45,575 nt of DNA from CAYUCE01 sp964443275 (GCA_964443275.1 CAYUCE010000009.1:1-45575); one strand, 5' to 3'; positions 16,199-24,400 are shown, counted from the first letter of the stretch. A program made the numbers and translations. The notes: generated by a model from the sequence alone, not told the origin.

Positions 16199-17116
16199 AT
16201 GAGCTTTCAATTTGAATTATCAGACTTTATTAGCTTTCGAGACAAAGAAGAGTGTAAACAGGTAAGAAAGATAAAAAAGGAGAAAATTACTCACCATTCA
16301 AACGATGATTTCAATATTAGGGTGATCGAAAGTCCAGAAGATTTTTATTTTGAGTTTGCGTTGGATATTGTCACCCGAATAAAAAAAGCTTTGGATGAAA
16401 ATCGTAAATTCGTAGGGATCTTTCCGGTTGGTCCAATGCCTCAGTATCACATCGCTGCTCTCTTGATCAATAAACTGAAAATTCCTTGCAAGCACCTTCA
16501 CGTTTTTGCAATGGATGAATACGCAGATGAGCAGGGTCGAACCCCTCCTTCCGATTGGGAGGGATCTTTTCAAAAAGCGATGCTGGAGGAATTTATATTT
16601 AACATTGATGAAAAGTACCGCCCTCCCCGAGAACAAATACATTTTCCCATCTCAGACATACTCTCTGACTATGCTCGAATGATTAAAGACCTGGGTGGGG
16701 CGGAAGTTTGCTATGGAGGTATTGGCTGGTGTGGCCATATTGCTTTTTGGGAATCTCATCTATGGAAAGAATTCGATGAAAACATAGAAACTTTTAAGGA
16801 AGCTGGACCGCGAACGGTCACTTTACATCCAATGACTATAATGCAAAACGCACTTCATTCATTCAGCGGAGATTGGTCCCAGGTTCCTCCCAAGGCAAAC
16901 ACAATTGGTCCCCAACAGATTGTTAAAGCGGGAGATCGAAGCTTTTGGCTAGATGGATATATCAAAGGTGGGGTAAGCTGGCAGCGATTCATAGCTCGCC
17001 TGGTGGCTCACGGCCCGGTTACTCCTAAAGTACCCGGTTCAATACTTCAAACGCTTCCGGGAACTTATACCATACTGGGAGGGGTGGCGGAAGATATCAA
17101 AGTCAAGATGAGCTAA
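16199..17116 (+). CDS. Divergent NagB-like sugar-phosphate isomerase/deaminase
   Basis: A 305-residue protein of the glucosamine-6-phosphate deaminase/6-phosphogluconolactonase fold. It keeps the acidic pair in HVFAMDEYAD (residues 101-110) and the ring-opening His in GIGWCGHIAFWES (His180, Glu185). The residue before Gly-His, Asp in E. coli NagB and Asn in the other copy here, is Cys178, and the usual FNEP is FWES. It has about 60 more residues than typical NagB, mostly at the N-terminus and after MDEYAD. I start it at ATG 16199; an in-frame TTG at 16181 overlaps the previous gene. Probably a deaminase/isomerase for a different amino sugar. Confidence 0.8.
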   Translation: MSFQFELSDFISFRDKEECKQVRKIKKEKITHHSNDDFNIRVIESPEDFYFEFALDIVTRIKKALDENRKFVGIFPVGPMPQYHIAALLINKLKIPCKHLHVFAMDEYADEQGRTPPSDWEGSFQKAMLEEFIFNIDEKYRPPREQIHFPISDILSDYARMIKDLGGAEVCYGGIGWCGHIAFWESHLWKEFDENIETFKEAGPRTVTLHPMTIMQNALHSFSGDWSQVPPKANTIGPQQIVKAGDRSFWLDGYIKGGVSWQRFIARLVAHGPVTPKVPGSILQTLPGTYTILGGVAEDIKVKMS

Positions 17117-17231
17117 GAGAGTGCCCTTGGTGAAAATTTGTGATCATTTAGTTTTGAAGAATTTAAAAGTAATTTGAGCTTTATTCTGGGTACCTGATAG
17201 CAATGAGTATTATTCTTGTTAAGGAGCCAGG

Positions 17232-18329
17232 TTGAATTCTAAAGAAAGAGTTATAAAAGCTCTCAAACATGAGGAGCCTGATCAAGTTCCAATTTTTGCG
17301 ACTCTTACTCCCCAAGTTGCTGAAAAGTTAAGCCAAAAATTAGGCACACCCGCAGATCTAAAAGATGCTTTCTTATCAGACAGAGTTTCTCATACTGAGA
17401 TATTACTAGAGTTGGGCAATGACGCGATAGGTATCTCCCCTGGTAGATCTAAAGGGTCTCCCACTGTAGATTTAGGAAATGGTCAAAGGAGGGACGAGTG
17501 GGGTTTGGTCTATAAGAAGATTGGACCTTATTACGAACCGGTTGAACGGCCGCTAGCCGGAGTAGAAAGTGTTAAAGACATTTCCAATTATAATTTCCCA
17601 TCTGCGGATAGTCCCGGAAGATTTGATGTGGCTAGACATATGACGTTCAAATACGGGGATAGATATGCTCTAGTAGGTTGTATTGAATGCACCATGTTTG
17701 AACTTGCATGGAGTTTAGTCGGTTTTGAGAAGTTTCTGATGGACCTTACCCGCAGAGCCGATTATACACTGGAACTTTTAGATATTGTAAAAGATTATAA
17801 CCTCGAATGTGGAAAGAAACTGATAAAGCTTGGTGCAGATATTATATGGACCGGGGATGACTTTGGCACCCAGGAAGGAATGCTTATCTCACCTAACCTT
17901 TGGAGAGATATTTTCAAACCTCGATTTGAAGAAGTTTTCCAGACATTAAAAAAGACCAATTCTGAGATAATTATTGCTTATCATTCCTGTGGTTCTATCA
18001 GGCCCATTATCGAGGACTTAATCGAAATAGGTTTGGAAGTTCTCAATCCTATCCAACCAAAGGCTCGGAATATGGATTTGACTAAGCTAAAGGAGTTGTA
18101 CGGCGATAGATTAGCCTTCTTTGGGGGAGTTGATATCCAGAATGTGCTGCCGAACGGGACTCCACAACAGGTGGAAGAAGAGGTTAAATCGAGAATAAGG
18201 GCTGCTGGACAAGGTGGGGGATACCTGTTAGCTCCCGCTCATAATATACAGCCCGATACCACTATAGAAAACATTTTTACCCTGTTCCAGTCAGTAAAAG
18301 AACATGGTAGTTACCCTCTTGTTCTATAA
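17232..18329 (+). CDS. URO-D superfamily protein (MtaA/corrinoid methyltransferase-like)
   Basis: A 365-residue TIM-barrel protein of the uroporphyrinogen decarboxylase superfamily. It opens with ERVIKALKHEEPDQVPIFA. It carries YHSCGS near residue 250, the H-x-C pair that binds zinc in MtaA/CmuA-type methyltransferases, followed by NPIQPKARNMDLTKLKELYG and FFGGVDIQ. True haem-pathway HemE lacks the HxC pair, so a methyl-transfer or unknown role is more likely. TTG 17232 is the start, five bases after AAGGAG. Such genes occur often inside sugar operons of anaerobes, without known function. No corrinoid protein is encoded nearby. Confidence 0.78.
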   Translation: MNSKERVIKALKHEEPDQVPIFATLTPQVAEKLSQKLGTPADLKDAFLSDRVSHTEILLELGNDAIGISPGRSKGSPTVDLGNGQRRDEWGLVYKKIGPYYEPVERPLAGVESVKDISNYNFPSADSPGRFDVARHMTFKYGDRYALVGCIECTMFELAWSLVGFEKFLMDLTRRADYTLELLDIVKDYNLECGKKLIKLGADIIWTGDDFGTQEGMLISPNLWRDIFKPRFEEVFQTLKKTNSEIIIAYHSCGSIRPIIEDLIEIGLEVLNPIQPKARNMDLTKLKELYGDRLAFFGGVDIQNVLPNGTPQQVEEEVKSRIRAAGQGGGYLLAPAHNIQPDTTIENIFTLFQSVKEHGSYPLVL

Positions 18330-18424
18330 ATAAACTAAGAAATGTTTAAAGTAGTTAATAAGACAACAATAGCAGTATTTTAAAGTTAATCAGGCTTCTA
18401 GCTATTTTACTTTCTAAGATTGCA

Positions 18425-19573
18425 ATGTATAAAGACATTCTATTTAAAAATGGCGCCATAATCGAAAGGAATAAGATTGAAAAGGTGGATTTATTAGTTA
18501 GAGATCAGGCAATAGAGAAGTTAGGAAATGCGGAATTGGCGGGGAGGGAGCAGGTAACAACCATTATCGACGCCAGCAATTTATACATTGCTCCAGGTTT
18601 TATAGATATTCAGGTAAATGGTGGAGTTGGGTATAATTTCGTAGAATGCCCACGGAAAAGTAACATCAAAAAAATAGCCAATTTTTTTCTTTCCCACGGC
18701 ACTACCGGATTGTTGCCTACCACAATTAGTAAATCTATCTCACGTTTGCGCAGGGTTTTGAGCTCCCCAGGCGAAGAGTCAGGCATTTTAGGATTTCATT
18801 TGGAAGGTCCATTTTTATCCTTAGAAAAGAAGGGGGCTCATAACTCACAATTTATACAACCACCTTCCGTAGAAGAGCTCAAAAAACTTATTTCAGGTTA
18901 TGAGGATTGGGTGAAGCTGGTTACTTTTGCCCCGGAATTAGAGGGTGCGGATGATTTATTAGATGAAATTAATAGGATAGGGGCTGTACCTTCCATTGGC
19001 CATTCTAACGCTACTTATGAGCAAGCCATGGCGGCCTTAAATAAAGGAGCCAGTTCTTTCACCCACCTCTATAACGCCATGAGCGGGTTTCATCATCGAA
19101 AGCCCGGTTGTGTAGGGGCAGCTTTAGATTCTGATGCTTATGTGGGACTAATTTGTGATGGGTTGCATGTCCACCCGGCGGGTATTAGATTAGCTCTTAG
19201 GGCTAAGGGAATCGATAAAATTTGTTTGGTAACCGATGCCATTTCCGCAGCTGGAATGGGTGATGGTAAATATAGTTTGGGAGATCAGGCGGTTGTGGTA
19301 AAGGAGGGGGTAGCCAGGCTTTCTGACGGCACCCTAGCCGGAAGTACCCTTACCATGAACCAAGCGGTAAAAAACTTTATGGAGTTTACTGGGGTCAGCT
19401 TGTCCGAAGCCGTCCAAGCCGCCAGCTTGAATCCAGCCAGGCTTTTAGGGATTGATAATAGAAAAGGAAGCATAGAAGAGGGGAAGGATGCTGATTTGGT
19501 TATTTTTGATCAAGATTTTAAGGTTCATTATACAATTATGGAAGGGGAGATAGTTTATAGCCGTGAAGATTAA
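18425..19573 (+). CDS. nagA: N-acetylglucosamine-6-phosphate deacetylase
   Basis: NagA hydrolyses GlcNAc-6-phosphate to GlcN-6-phosphate and acetate. The 382-residue protein is a complete amidohydrolase-fold enzyme. PGFIDIQVNGGVGYNF (near 60) has the family's Q/H-N-G form. Metal and substrate residues are in GFHLEGPFLS (Glu near 128), GHSNATYEQA (near 193), HLYNAMSGF (near 214), GLICDGLHVHP (near 240) and LVTDAISAAGMG (Asp near 273). There is no clear ribosome site before ATG 18425, although the 95-base gap upstream may hold a weak promoter. The end overlaps nagB by 11 bases, the normal partner. Confidence 0.96.
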   Translation: MYKDILFKNGAIIERNKIEKVDLLVRDQAIEKLGNAELAGREQVTTIIDASNLYIAPGFIDIQVNGGVGYNFVECPRKSNIKKIANFFLSHGTTGLLPTTISKSISRLRRVLSSPGEESGILGFHLEGPFLSLEKKGAHNSQFIQPPSVEELKKLISGYEDWVKLVTFAPELEGADDLLDEINRIGAVPSIGHSNATYEQAMAALNKGASSFTHLYNAMSGFHHRKPGCVGAALDSDAYVGLICDGLHVHPAGIRLALRAKGIDKICLVTDAISAAGMGDGKYSLGDQAVVVKEGVARLSDGTLAGSTLTMNQAVKNFMEFTGVSLSEAVQAASLNPARLLGIDNRKGSIEEGKDADLVIFDQDFKVHYTIMEGEIVYSRED

Positions 19574-20300
19574 AATTTTGGAAAATTATGAAGAGATAAG
19601 CTGGGAGGCAGCTCGGATAGTGACCCGTCAGATCATAAAGAAGGCGGATTCTGTTCTGGGTTTACCTACCGGAGATACTCCTATAGGAATGTATGAAAGG
19701 TTGGTAGGTTTCTATGGTCAAGGGATTTTAGACTTTTCGCCGGTAACCACTTTCAATTTGGATGAATATTACGGACTGCCAATCGAGCACCAAAAGAGCT
19801 TTCACCGCTATATGGGTAAAAGATTGTTTAGCAAAGTAAATATTCAAAGAGATAATACCTATGTACCAAATGGGATGACTGATTCAGTAAAAGAGGAGTG
19901 TAACCAATACGAAGCGGAAATCAAAGCTCATGGGGGCATTGATCTAATGGTCTTGGGTATCGGGGTGAATGGCCATATAGGCTTTAACGAACCGGGGACT
20001 CCATGGGATAGCTGTACTAGGTTAGTAAAGTTAACCGAAGAGACAAGGAAGCGGGAGTTTGTGGGTTTAAAAGACCCACCAAAGAAAGCGATTACCATGG
20101 GGATAAAGACTATAATGCGAGCTAGAAAAATCTTGTTGCTTGTTTCCGGGGAAGAAAAGGCGGAGGCAATTAAAAAAACTTTGGAAGGGCCGATCACTAA
20201 TCAAGTGCCCAGTAGTATCCTACAGCTTCACCCTAATCTACAAATAGTCTTGGACGAGGCTTCGGCCAAATCCCTTAGTGAACTAAGCGAGGTTTCTTAA
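19563..20300 (+). CDS. nagB: Glucosamine-6-phosphate deaminase
   Basis: NagB converts GlcN-6-phosphate to fructose-6-phosphate and ammonia. The 245-residue protein has canonical motifs: LPTGDTPIGMY (34-44), FNLDEYYGLP (65-74, Asp67 as the general base) and GIGVNGHIGFNEPGTPWDS (132-150), with His138 for ring opening and Glu143. It follows the Bacillus-type short form with Asn before Gly-His. The GTG start at 19563 lies inside nagA (11-base overlap), so the genes are coupled. It is the last gene of the amino-sugar island, 18 bases from the convergent DUF72 gene. Confidence 0.96.
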   Translation: MKIKILENYEEISWEAARIVTRQIIKKADSVLGLPTGDTPIGMYERLVGFYGQGILDFSPVTTFNLDEYYGLPIEHQKSFHRYMGKRLFSKVNIQRDNTYVPNGMTDSVKEECNQYEAEIKAHGGIDLMVLGIGVNGHIGFNEPGTPWDSCTRLVKLTEETRKREFVGLKDPPKKAITMGIKTIMRARKILLLVSGEEKAEAIKKTLEGPITNQVPSSILQLHPNLQIVLDEASAKSLSELSEVS

Positions 20301-20318
20301 TATCCTTGACGTGTGACC

Positions 20319-21055
20319 TCATTGTAGTGCTCTTTCCAATTGCTTCGCGTTGAAATACATGGAGTAGTCATTGAATAAGGCGTAGACTTCTGGAGAGTCC
20401 AATTGATCAACCTTTTCTTTCAAACTTTTTAAATCTTCCTCTTTATATTCGTACTTATACATTTGATCCCCGGGGGGTTTGCCGTGAAGTCTAAGGTAGG
20501 CGATTTTACCGTTACCCACAGGTAATTGCTTGAAAGGGTCCGTGCAGTGGATGAGTCCAAATTCTTCGCAGACCTGCCTAGTTTCCCTTAGATTGGAGGG
20601 CCAGTCCCCTCTAGGTTCCCAGGCCAAAGTAAACCCTGGAGGATCTATTTTTTCAAAAAAACGATCCATCTTTTTAAGATTCTCTTCTGTGGGGCCAAAT
20701 GAAGGCGGACTCTGCAATAGTATAATCTTTGCCTGGAGGGCTTGGGCTATTTCTTTGGTTTGATTAAAGGCTTCTACGGATTCCGCCGATTCAAATCGGT
20801 CCTTGTGGGTAACGGTCTGCAGGCACTTTACGGTGAACTCAAACTGATCGTGTACTTCGTTTGCCAGTCTTCGCCACCTGTTGGCCGTTTTGACCTGAGG
20901 CAATTTATAAAAGGTGGAATTTACTTCCACTAGATCAAAAAATCGGCGTAGGCTCCCACCTTGTGATCATAGATTTTCTTCCAATCCTTATCTTCTTTGG
21001 TAAAGTCGTTGGGTTTAAAATAGCTCCAGCCGCAGCAGCCTACTTTTATGGACAT
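20319..21055 (-). pseudogene. DUF72 (YecE-like) protein, reading frame broken
   Basis: DUF72 proteins are TIM-barrel proteins of unknown function, about 245 residues long. The N-terminal part reads from ATG 21055 (MSIKVGCCGWSYFKPNDF, the usual GxxGWSY start) through GAYADF. The rest continues from LVEVNSTFYKLPQ to the end, but in another frame. The break is at a run of six Ts (six As at 20937-20942 on the plus strand); a seventh T would restore 245 residues. As given, GAT-TTT-TTG-ATC-TAG stops. The sequence T-TTT-TTG also has the shape of a -1 slippery heptamer, so frameshifting is possible, but an indel or consensus error is simpler. The last 203 codons are intact. Confidence 0.8.
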
Positions 21056-21130
21056 GGAAAACCAACCCCCTTATTTGAAATTAAAAGTAATAATCCGGTA
21101 GGTAAAAGCCAATTCTTTAGTTTAAAATTG

Positions 21131-21655
21131 CTACTTACCCATAATCTGAATAACGATTTCTCGGTTTCTCGTCCTAGTATCCAAATTGATGGCTACAATT
21201 TGTTGCCATCTGCCCAGGGTTAGTTTACCTTTGGAGAAAGGGATGGTGAGACTTGGGCCCATGATGGTTGCTCTAACATGGCTTCTGCCGTTGTCGTCTC
21301 CCCACGTCTTGTGATGTTCATAGGGGATATCGGAAGGGGCTATCCTTTCCAGTGCTTGGGGTATGTCTTTCTTTAAACCCGGTTCGAATTCAACTGTGCT
21401 TACTGATCCAGTGGCTCCGGGAATAAACACGCATACAATTCCCGTTTTCAACTCAGACTCAGATATCTTGCTTTGAACTTGGTTGGTTATATTTTCCATT
21501 CCCCCATCAGCATCNNNNNNNNNNNNNNNNNNNNNNNNNNNNNNNNNNNNNNNNNNNNNNNNNNNNNNNNNNNNNNNNNNNNNNNNNNNNNNNNNNNNNN
21601 NNNNNNNNNNNNNNACAATCCTTCGCATTTCTTGATAAAGTTTTAATTTAGCCAC
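21131..21655 (-). CDS. YjbQ/UPF0047-family protein, interrupted by an assembly gap
   Basis: The C-terminal part matches the YjbQ/UPF0047 family, small beta-barrel proteins with reported thiamine-phosphate synthase side activity. Visible marks are ENITNQVQSKISESELKTGI, YEHHKTWGDDNGRSHV, GPSLTIPFSKGKLTLGRWQQI and RNREIVIQI. I place the start at GTG 21655 (VAKLKLYQEM), eight bases after GGAGG. A TTG further upstream gives a longer reading that would contain that ribosome site. The 100 Ns at 21515-21614 fall within the N-terminal third. About 33 unknown codons is more than the family needs, so the N count is likely a placeholder. The usual H-T-T motif reads IPGATGS here. Confidence 0.75.
   Translation of the reverse strand: MAKLKLYQEMRRIXXXXXXXXXXXXXXXXXXXXXXXXXXXXXXXXXXDADGGMENITNQVQSKISESELKTGIVCVFIPGATGSVSTVEFEPGLKKDIPQALERIAPSDIPYEHHKTWGDDNGRSHVRATIMGPSLTIPFSKGKLTLGRWQQIVAINLDTRTRNREIVIQIMGK
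21515..21614. other. Assembly gap of 100 Ns
   Basis: Exactly 100 undetermined bases inside the YjbQ-family gene. The round number points to a scaffold placeholder, so the true distance is unknown and the joined reading frame is not reliable. Confidence 0.95.
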
Positions 21656-21675
21656 TTCCCATACCTCCAAAATCA

Positions 21676-21704
21676 ATTATAATCGAAGGAAGGCCCTCCT
21701 TCAA
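21676..21704 (-). promoter_or_regulatory. Promoter of the yjbQ-DUF72 pair, overlapped by a palindrome
   Basis: On the minus strand: TTGAAG (21704-21699), a 17-base spacer and TATAAT (21681-21676). The near-perfect palindrome GAAGGAAGGCCCTCCTTC (21685-21702) covers the -35 box and spacer, as an operator would. Transcription would start just before the ribosome site at 21668-21664. Confidence 0.5.
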
Positions 21705-21860
21705 CCTTGCTAGCTGGCGATGATCTGACTTTATATGCATCAATTTTAGAAAGATCGGCCAGGCAGGTGGTCAACGAAAAAATGACTTATAGAGTAAACT
21801 TTTAGGGTCGTTCCAAAACCCAAAAAATAATGACTAAAGTTCTTTCATTGTTCGCTTGTT

Positions 21861-21889
21861 TGACGGGACCGATTTATAGTTGTATATTT
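21861..21889 (+). promoter_or_regulatory. Promoter of the racemase-transporter operon
   Basis: TTGACG (21861-21866), a 17-base spacer and TATATT (21884-21889), upstream of the racemase gene. With transcription starting near 21896, the leader to the GGAGGAGG ribosome site at 21955 is about 60 bases. This would favour the ATA/ATC start region over the TTG at 21912. Upstream, 21795-21840 holds weak inverted repeats (GGGT/ACCC, AACTTT/AAAGTT) of unclear meaning. Confidence 0.5.
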
Positions 21890-21911
21890 GGTGAGAATAG
21901 GTAATTAATAT

Positions 21912-22661
21912 TTGAGGGAAACATTTACGCTATTTAAGGATAATATTTATAGACGGAGGAGGATCGAAATAAAGATACTTGTTATTAACCCGGTAGCAAC
22001 GGAAAAATGGAATGATTTCGATCGGAGATACTTTCAAAATATCGCAGATGCTGAAACTAAAATGGAAATAACTGCTATCAGTAGGGGACCAAAGTCAATC
22101 GAAACTTTTTACGATGTGGCGCACGCCAGTCCTGAGCTCTTAAAGATAGTTCGGGCGAGGTGCAAGAATGTAGATGGCATCGTAATTAATTGCTTTGCAG
22201 ATCCAGGGTTAAAAGCTGCTCGGGAGCTTACTGATAAGGTAGTTCTTGGCCCTGCAGAAACTTCAATGTGTGTAGCTACTCAGCTGGGCTCTAAATTCTC
22301 CGTCGTTTCTGTCTGTAAAAATGCTGGACCCTGGATTGAAAGGCAAGCAAGAGAAATTGGCCTTATTGAAAACCTCGCATCCGCAGTGGGAGTGGAAATC
22401 CCTGTCTTGGAATTAGGCAAGAAACCAGAAAGAACTGTCAGAACAATCGTAGAAAGTGCAAGCAAAGCAGTTAAAAAAGATGGCGCTGAAGTAATCATTT
22501 TGGGATGTACGGGAATGGCAAGTCTGGCTGACAAAGTAAGGGATAAAATTGATGTCCCTCTCTTGGAACCAGCGGCGACCACTTTTAAAATGGCTGAAAT
22601 GTTGGTTAAACTGGGTATAAGACATAATAGAGGAGGACTATATAATAAACCCATCAGTTGA
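21912..22661 (+). CDS. Asp/Glu/hydantoin racemase family protein, unusual start
   Basis: A cofactor-independent racemase of the Asp/Glu/hydantoin racemase superfamily. The two catalytic cysteines sit in VINCFADPG and ILGCTGMAS, and the N-terminal strand is IKILVINPV. The open frame allows a TTG start at 21912 (249 residues), but no ribosome site precedes it and the extra 19 residues are unlike the family. A perfect GGAGGAGG (21955-21962) lies six bases before ATA 21969, exactly where relatives have the Met of MKILVINP. Either initiation uses ATA, or the base is an error for ATG. It leads an operon with a peptide-type importer, DUF917 and a NicX/M29-like protein, so it likely racemises an amino acid or hydantoin intermediate. 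Confidence 0.82.
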   Translation: MRETFTLFKDNIYRRRRIEIKILVINPVATEKWNDFDRRYFQNIADAETKMEITAISRGPKSIETFYDVAHASPELLKIVRARCKNVDGIVINCFADPGLKAARELTDKVVLGPAETSMCVATQLGSKFSVVSVCKNAGPWIERQAREIGLIENLASAVGVEIPVLELGKKPERTVRTIVESASKAVKKDGAEVIILGCTGMASLADKVRDKIDVPLLEPAATTFKMAEMLVKLGIRHNRGGLYNKPIS

Positions 22662-22742
22662 TTTAAGAAAGGAATATGGTTGAGAATTGACCTTAATTCG
22701 GGTAAGTTAATTGGTGAAGCGGTTTGTTCATCTGATTATAAC

Positions 22743-22766
22743 AGGAGGTGGTAGGTGGTATATTAG
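22743..22766 (+). promoter_or_regulatory. Isolated ribosome site with three-codon ORF before the binding protein
   Basis: A perfect AGGAGGTG (22743-22750) is followed by GTG-GTA-TAT-TAG (22755-22766). It lies 69 bases upstream of ATG 22820, which has its own AGGAGGTG site. It matches the situation at 6184-6208. Confidence 0.35.
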
Positions 22767-22819
22767 ACTAGAATCGGCGATTTTTTCAATCCAAAATTAA
22801 AACTTTAGGAGGTGTTCAT

Positions 22820-24391
22820 ATGTCTAAAAAACGGATAGACATGAGCTTTTTGGTTCTCATAGTCACCACTGTGACTATAGCTTTATTTGCTTCTGGTGTT
22901 AATTCGTTCGCTCAAGAACCTCAAATAGGAGTCTATGCAAACACTAGTGAGCCCGTCATTTATTGGGATCCCAGTGACACATTCTCCAATGAGGTGATCG
23001 TTTTAAACAATGTGTATGAACAATTACTTCGTTACGACCCGTTCAAGGATGAGTTCGAATATGTGCTAGCGAAAAACTATGAGAGGTCAGAAGATGGCCT
23101 AACCTGGACCTTTTACTTAAGGCAAGGTGTTAAGTTTCATACGGGCGGGGAGATGGATGCCGAAGCGGTTAAGTTCTCTGTCGAGCGAACAATGGAAAGG
23201 GGCAAAGGAGCATTCTTTATTTGGGGCCCTGTTGACAGAATCGAGGTTGCGGGTAAATATACAGTCAAATTCCATTTAAAGCATGCGGCACCTTTAAATA
23301 TAGTGGCAGCTGCTGCATATGCTGCCTTCATCTTTGACCCTGATTACGCTGATCATGAGTGGTTCACTCAGGGCAACGACTCCGGGACTGGACCTTATAT
23401 GATTGAAAGCCATGAGGGTAAAGAATCAGTTGTGATAACCAAATTTAACGATTATTGGAGAGGATGGGAGGATAATCAATTCGATAAGGTAATCTTTAAA
23501 TGGGTGCCGGAGCCATCCACCCGAAGACTGATGATTGAAGGTGGTAAGGCAGACTTCACTAACAGACTGCCCATTACAGCCATCGAAGCATTAAAAGGCA
23601 AACCAGGAGTGGAAATCGCTGAAACTCCTTCCTTTCAGAACTTACTTGCACTATTTAACAATGCCAAAGATGGCCCCATAGGGAACAAGTTAGTGAGAAA
23701 AGCATTGGCGTATACCCTGCCTTACAAGGATATAGTAGAAGATGTACTGGGAGGTTATGGGAGGCAATCAAGAGGAGTAGTGCCTTATGGACTTTGGGGT
23801 TACTCAAACAGGGTTATGCAGTACACTTACAGCCTCGAAACAGCAAAAGCCCTGCTAGGTGAAGCTGGATACCCCGATGGAGGCTTTGAGCTTCTTTTAA
23901 CCTACGTATCGGGAGACGAGAATGAAAGGCGAGTTGCCGAACTATGGAAATCGGAACTGGCCAAACTGAATGTTGACCTTAAAATTCGAGGGTTACCCTG
24001 GAGTGCTCAAATTGATTTAGGAAAAGCACCTGATCCTAACAAGCGACAGGACATATTCCTCTTCTACTGGTGGCCGGATTACACACATCCCCACTCATTC
24101 CTATCCGCTATGTTTGAGTCATCAGAAGAAATCCACTTTAATTTCAGCTACTACAATAACTCCGTATATGATGCATTAATTAACAAGGCCTCAAGTATTG
24201 CCGGATTGGATAGAGACGAAGCTATCGAAATGTATGTAGAAGCACAGAACATTTTGATGGAGGATGTAGCAGGAATAGCTATATACGATATGGCTTACGT
24301 TAGAGCCAAGAGCGTCTCACTTAAAGGCTATGTAGATAACCCCTCATATTCACACGTCGTATTCTGGTACGAATGCTACAGAGAAGAATAG
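22820..24391 (+). CDS. Peptide-type ABC substrate-binding protein (family 5)
   Basis: A 523-residue exported binding protein of the DppA/OppA class (SBP_bac_5). It has a Sec signal peptide (basic MSKKR, hydrophobic core at residues 13-26, cleavage near NSFAQ). Family features are YWDPSDTFSNEVIVLNNVYEQLLRYD, the YERSEDGLTWTFYLRQGVKFHTG block and GTGPYMIESHEGKE. It starts behind an AGGAGGTG site. The DppB- and DppC-type permeases follow, but no ATPases, which are present in the paralogous operon at 32112-34129. Ligands of this class include peptides, amides, opines and nickel; this one is probably related to the amide/hydantoin enzymes downstream. Confidence 0.92.
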   Translation: MSKKRIDMSFLVLIVTTVTIALFASGVNSFAQEPQIGVYANTSEPVIYWDPSDTFSNEVIVLNNVYEQLLRYDPFKDEFEYVLAKNYERSEDGLTWTFYLRQGVKFHTGGEMDAEAVKFSVERTMERGKGAFFIWGPVDRIEVAGKYTVKFHLKHAAPLNIVAAAAYAAFIFDPDYADHEWFTQGNDSGTGPYMIESHEGKESVVITKFNDYWRGWEDNQFDKVIFKWVPEPSTRRLMIEGGKADFTNRLPITAIEALKGKPGVEIAETPSFQNLLALFNNAKDGPIGNKLVRKALAYTLPYKDIVEDVLGGYGRQSRGVVPYGLWGYSNRVMQYTYSLETAKALLGEAGYPDGGFELLLTYVSGDENERRVAELWKSELAKLNVDLKIRGLPWSAQIDLGKAPDPNKRQDIFLFYWWPDYTHPHSFLSAMFESSEEIHFNFSYYNNSVYDALINKASSIAGLDRDEAIEMYVEAQNILMEDVAGIAIYDMAYVRAKSVSLKGYVDNPSYSHVVFWYECYREE

Positions 24392-24400
24392 GTAAAATCT

